Part shown: piece after piece, positions 14,510-14,573 of the stretch
How the letters are laid out: each line of letters starts with the position of its first letter
How positions within the stretch are numbered: position 1 is the stretch's first letter
NCBI GenBank assembly: GCA_030619215.1
Contig: JAUXBV010000018.1
Location: 1 to 14,573 of the forward strand
Source: Fibrobacterota bacterium
GTDB lineage: Bacteria > Fibrobacterota > Chitinivibrionia > Chitinivibrionales > JANQEN01
Direction of reading: 5' to 3'
Length of the DNA: 14,573 bases
Notes under the pieces: generated by a model
What the model was told of the DNA's origin: nothing
The model's input: only the letters and a program-made list of their open reading frames with translations
Database searches by the model: none
Position numbers and translations under genes: made by a program

Positions 14510-14573
14510 TGTTCTTTCTTTTCTTCGGGCTTTTCTTTTCCCTTGAACATTATTGCAACAGGAAAAAGAATGC
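14500..14573 (-). CDS. Possible C-terminal end of a membrane protein, cut by window edge
   Basis: One minus-strand frame entering at the right edge reads ILFPVAIMFKGKEKPEEKK and EQGV, then TAG at 14500-14502. A hydrophobic run followed by a lysine/glutamate-rich tail is typical of the end of a membrane protein, and the other two frames are less plausible. The stop would fall inside the first ten bases of tRNA-Val. The absence of an obvious tRNA promoter fits co-transcription from such a gene. With only 23 codons visible this is tentative. Confidence 0.35.
   Translation of the reverse strand, partial: ILFPVAIMFKGKEKPEEKKEQGV

Overview
The window reads as a chromosomal segment of a Gram-negative (diderm) bacterium. 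Every gene I can support lies on the minus strand. Diderm evidence: one protein has a signal peptide and the aromatic C-terminus of an outer-membrane beta-barrel, and its neighbour is a very large exported modular protein with a C-terminal PNPF-type (FlgD-like or T9SS-like) domain. The style of the envelope genes and of the GAF/HD-GYP protein suggests the Fibrobacterota or the wider FCB group. That is an inference from general protein style, not a demonstrated placement.

Reading in the direction of transcription (right to left), the right edge holds the possible last 23 codons of a membrane-protein gene (14500-14573). Next come tRNA-Val(UAC) and tRNA-Asp(GUC), followed by a good intrinsic terminator at 14306-14342. 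A 365-base spacer follows with a sigma-70-type promoter and a structured leader, leading into a GAF/HD-GYP signalling protein (12077-13978) and murB, the cell-wall precursor reductase. Right at the murB stop codon lies a decayed C-terminal fragment of an IS200-like/RAYT tyrosine transposase, with three tandem REP-like hairpins just beyond it. Then come a metallo-beta-lactamase-fold hydrolase and xerD, coupled by an ATGA overlap, and an AT-rich glycosyltransferase gene only 22 bases further on. After that is an HU/IHF-type DNA-binding protein with its own promoter.

The left half is an envelope cluster that appears to start at a strong promoter (6850-6878). It holds a predicted outer-membrane beta-barrel (483 aa), then a 1551-aa secreted protein built of fibronectin-like and carboxypeptidase-regulatory-like domains, then a CsgG/LpoB/TolB-N-like exported protein cut by the left window edge. 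The three share direction and tight spacing (53 and 93 bases). A perfect 9-bp hairpin sits between the second and third genes. They may form one surface or secretion unit, and this is the best candidate here for an undescribed system, although its function cannot be read from the sequence.

The rest is mostly housekeeping (murB, xerD, HU, tRNAs). The accessory signals are the transposase relic with its hairpins, the low-GC glycosyltransferase gene, and the hairpin leader in front of the HD-GYP gene.
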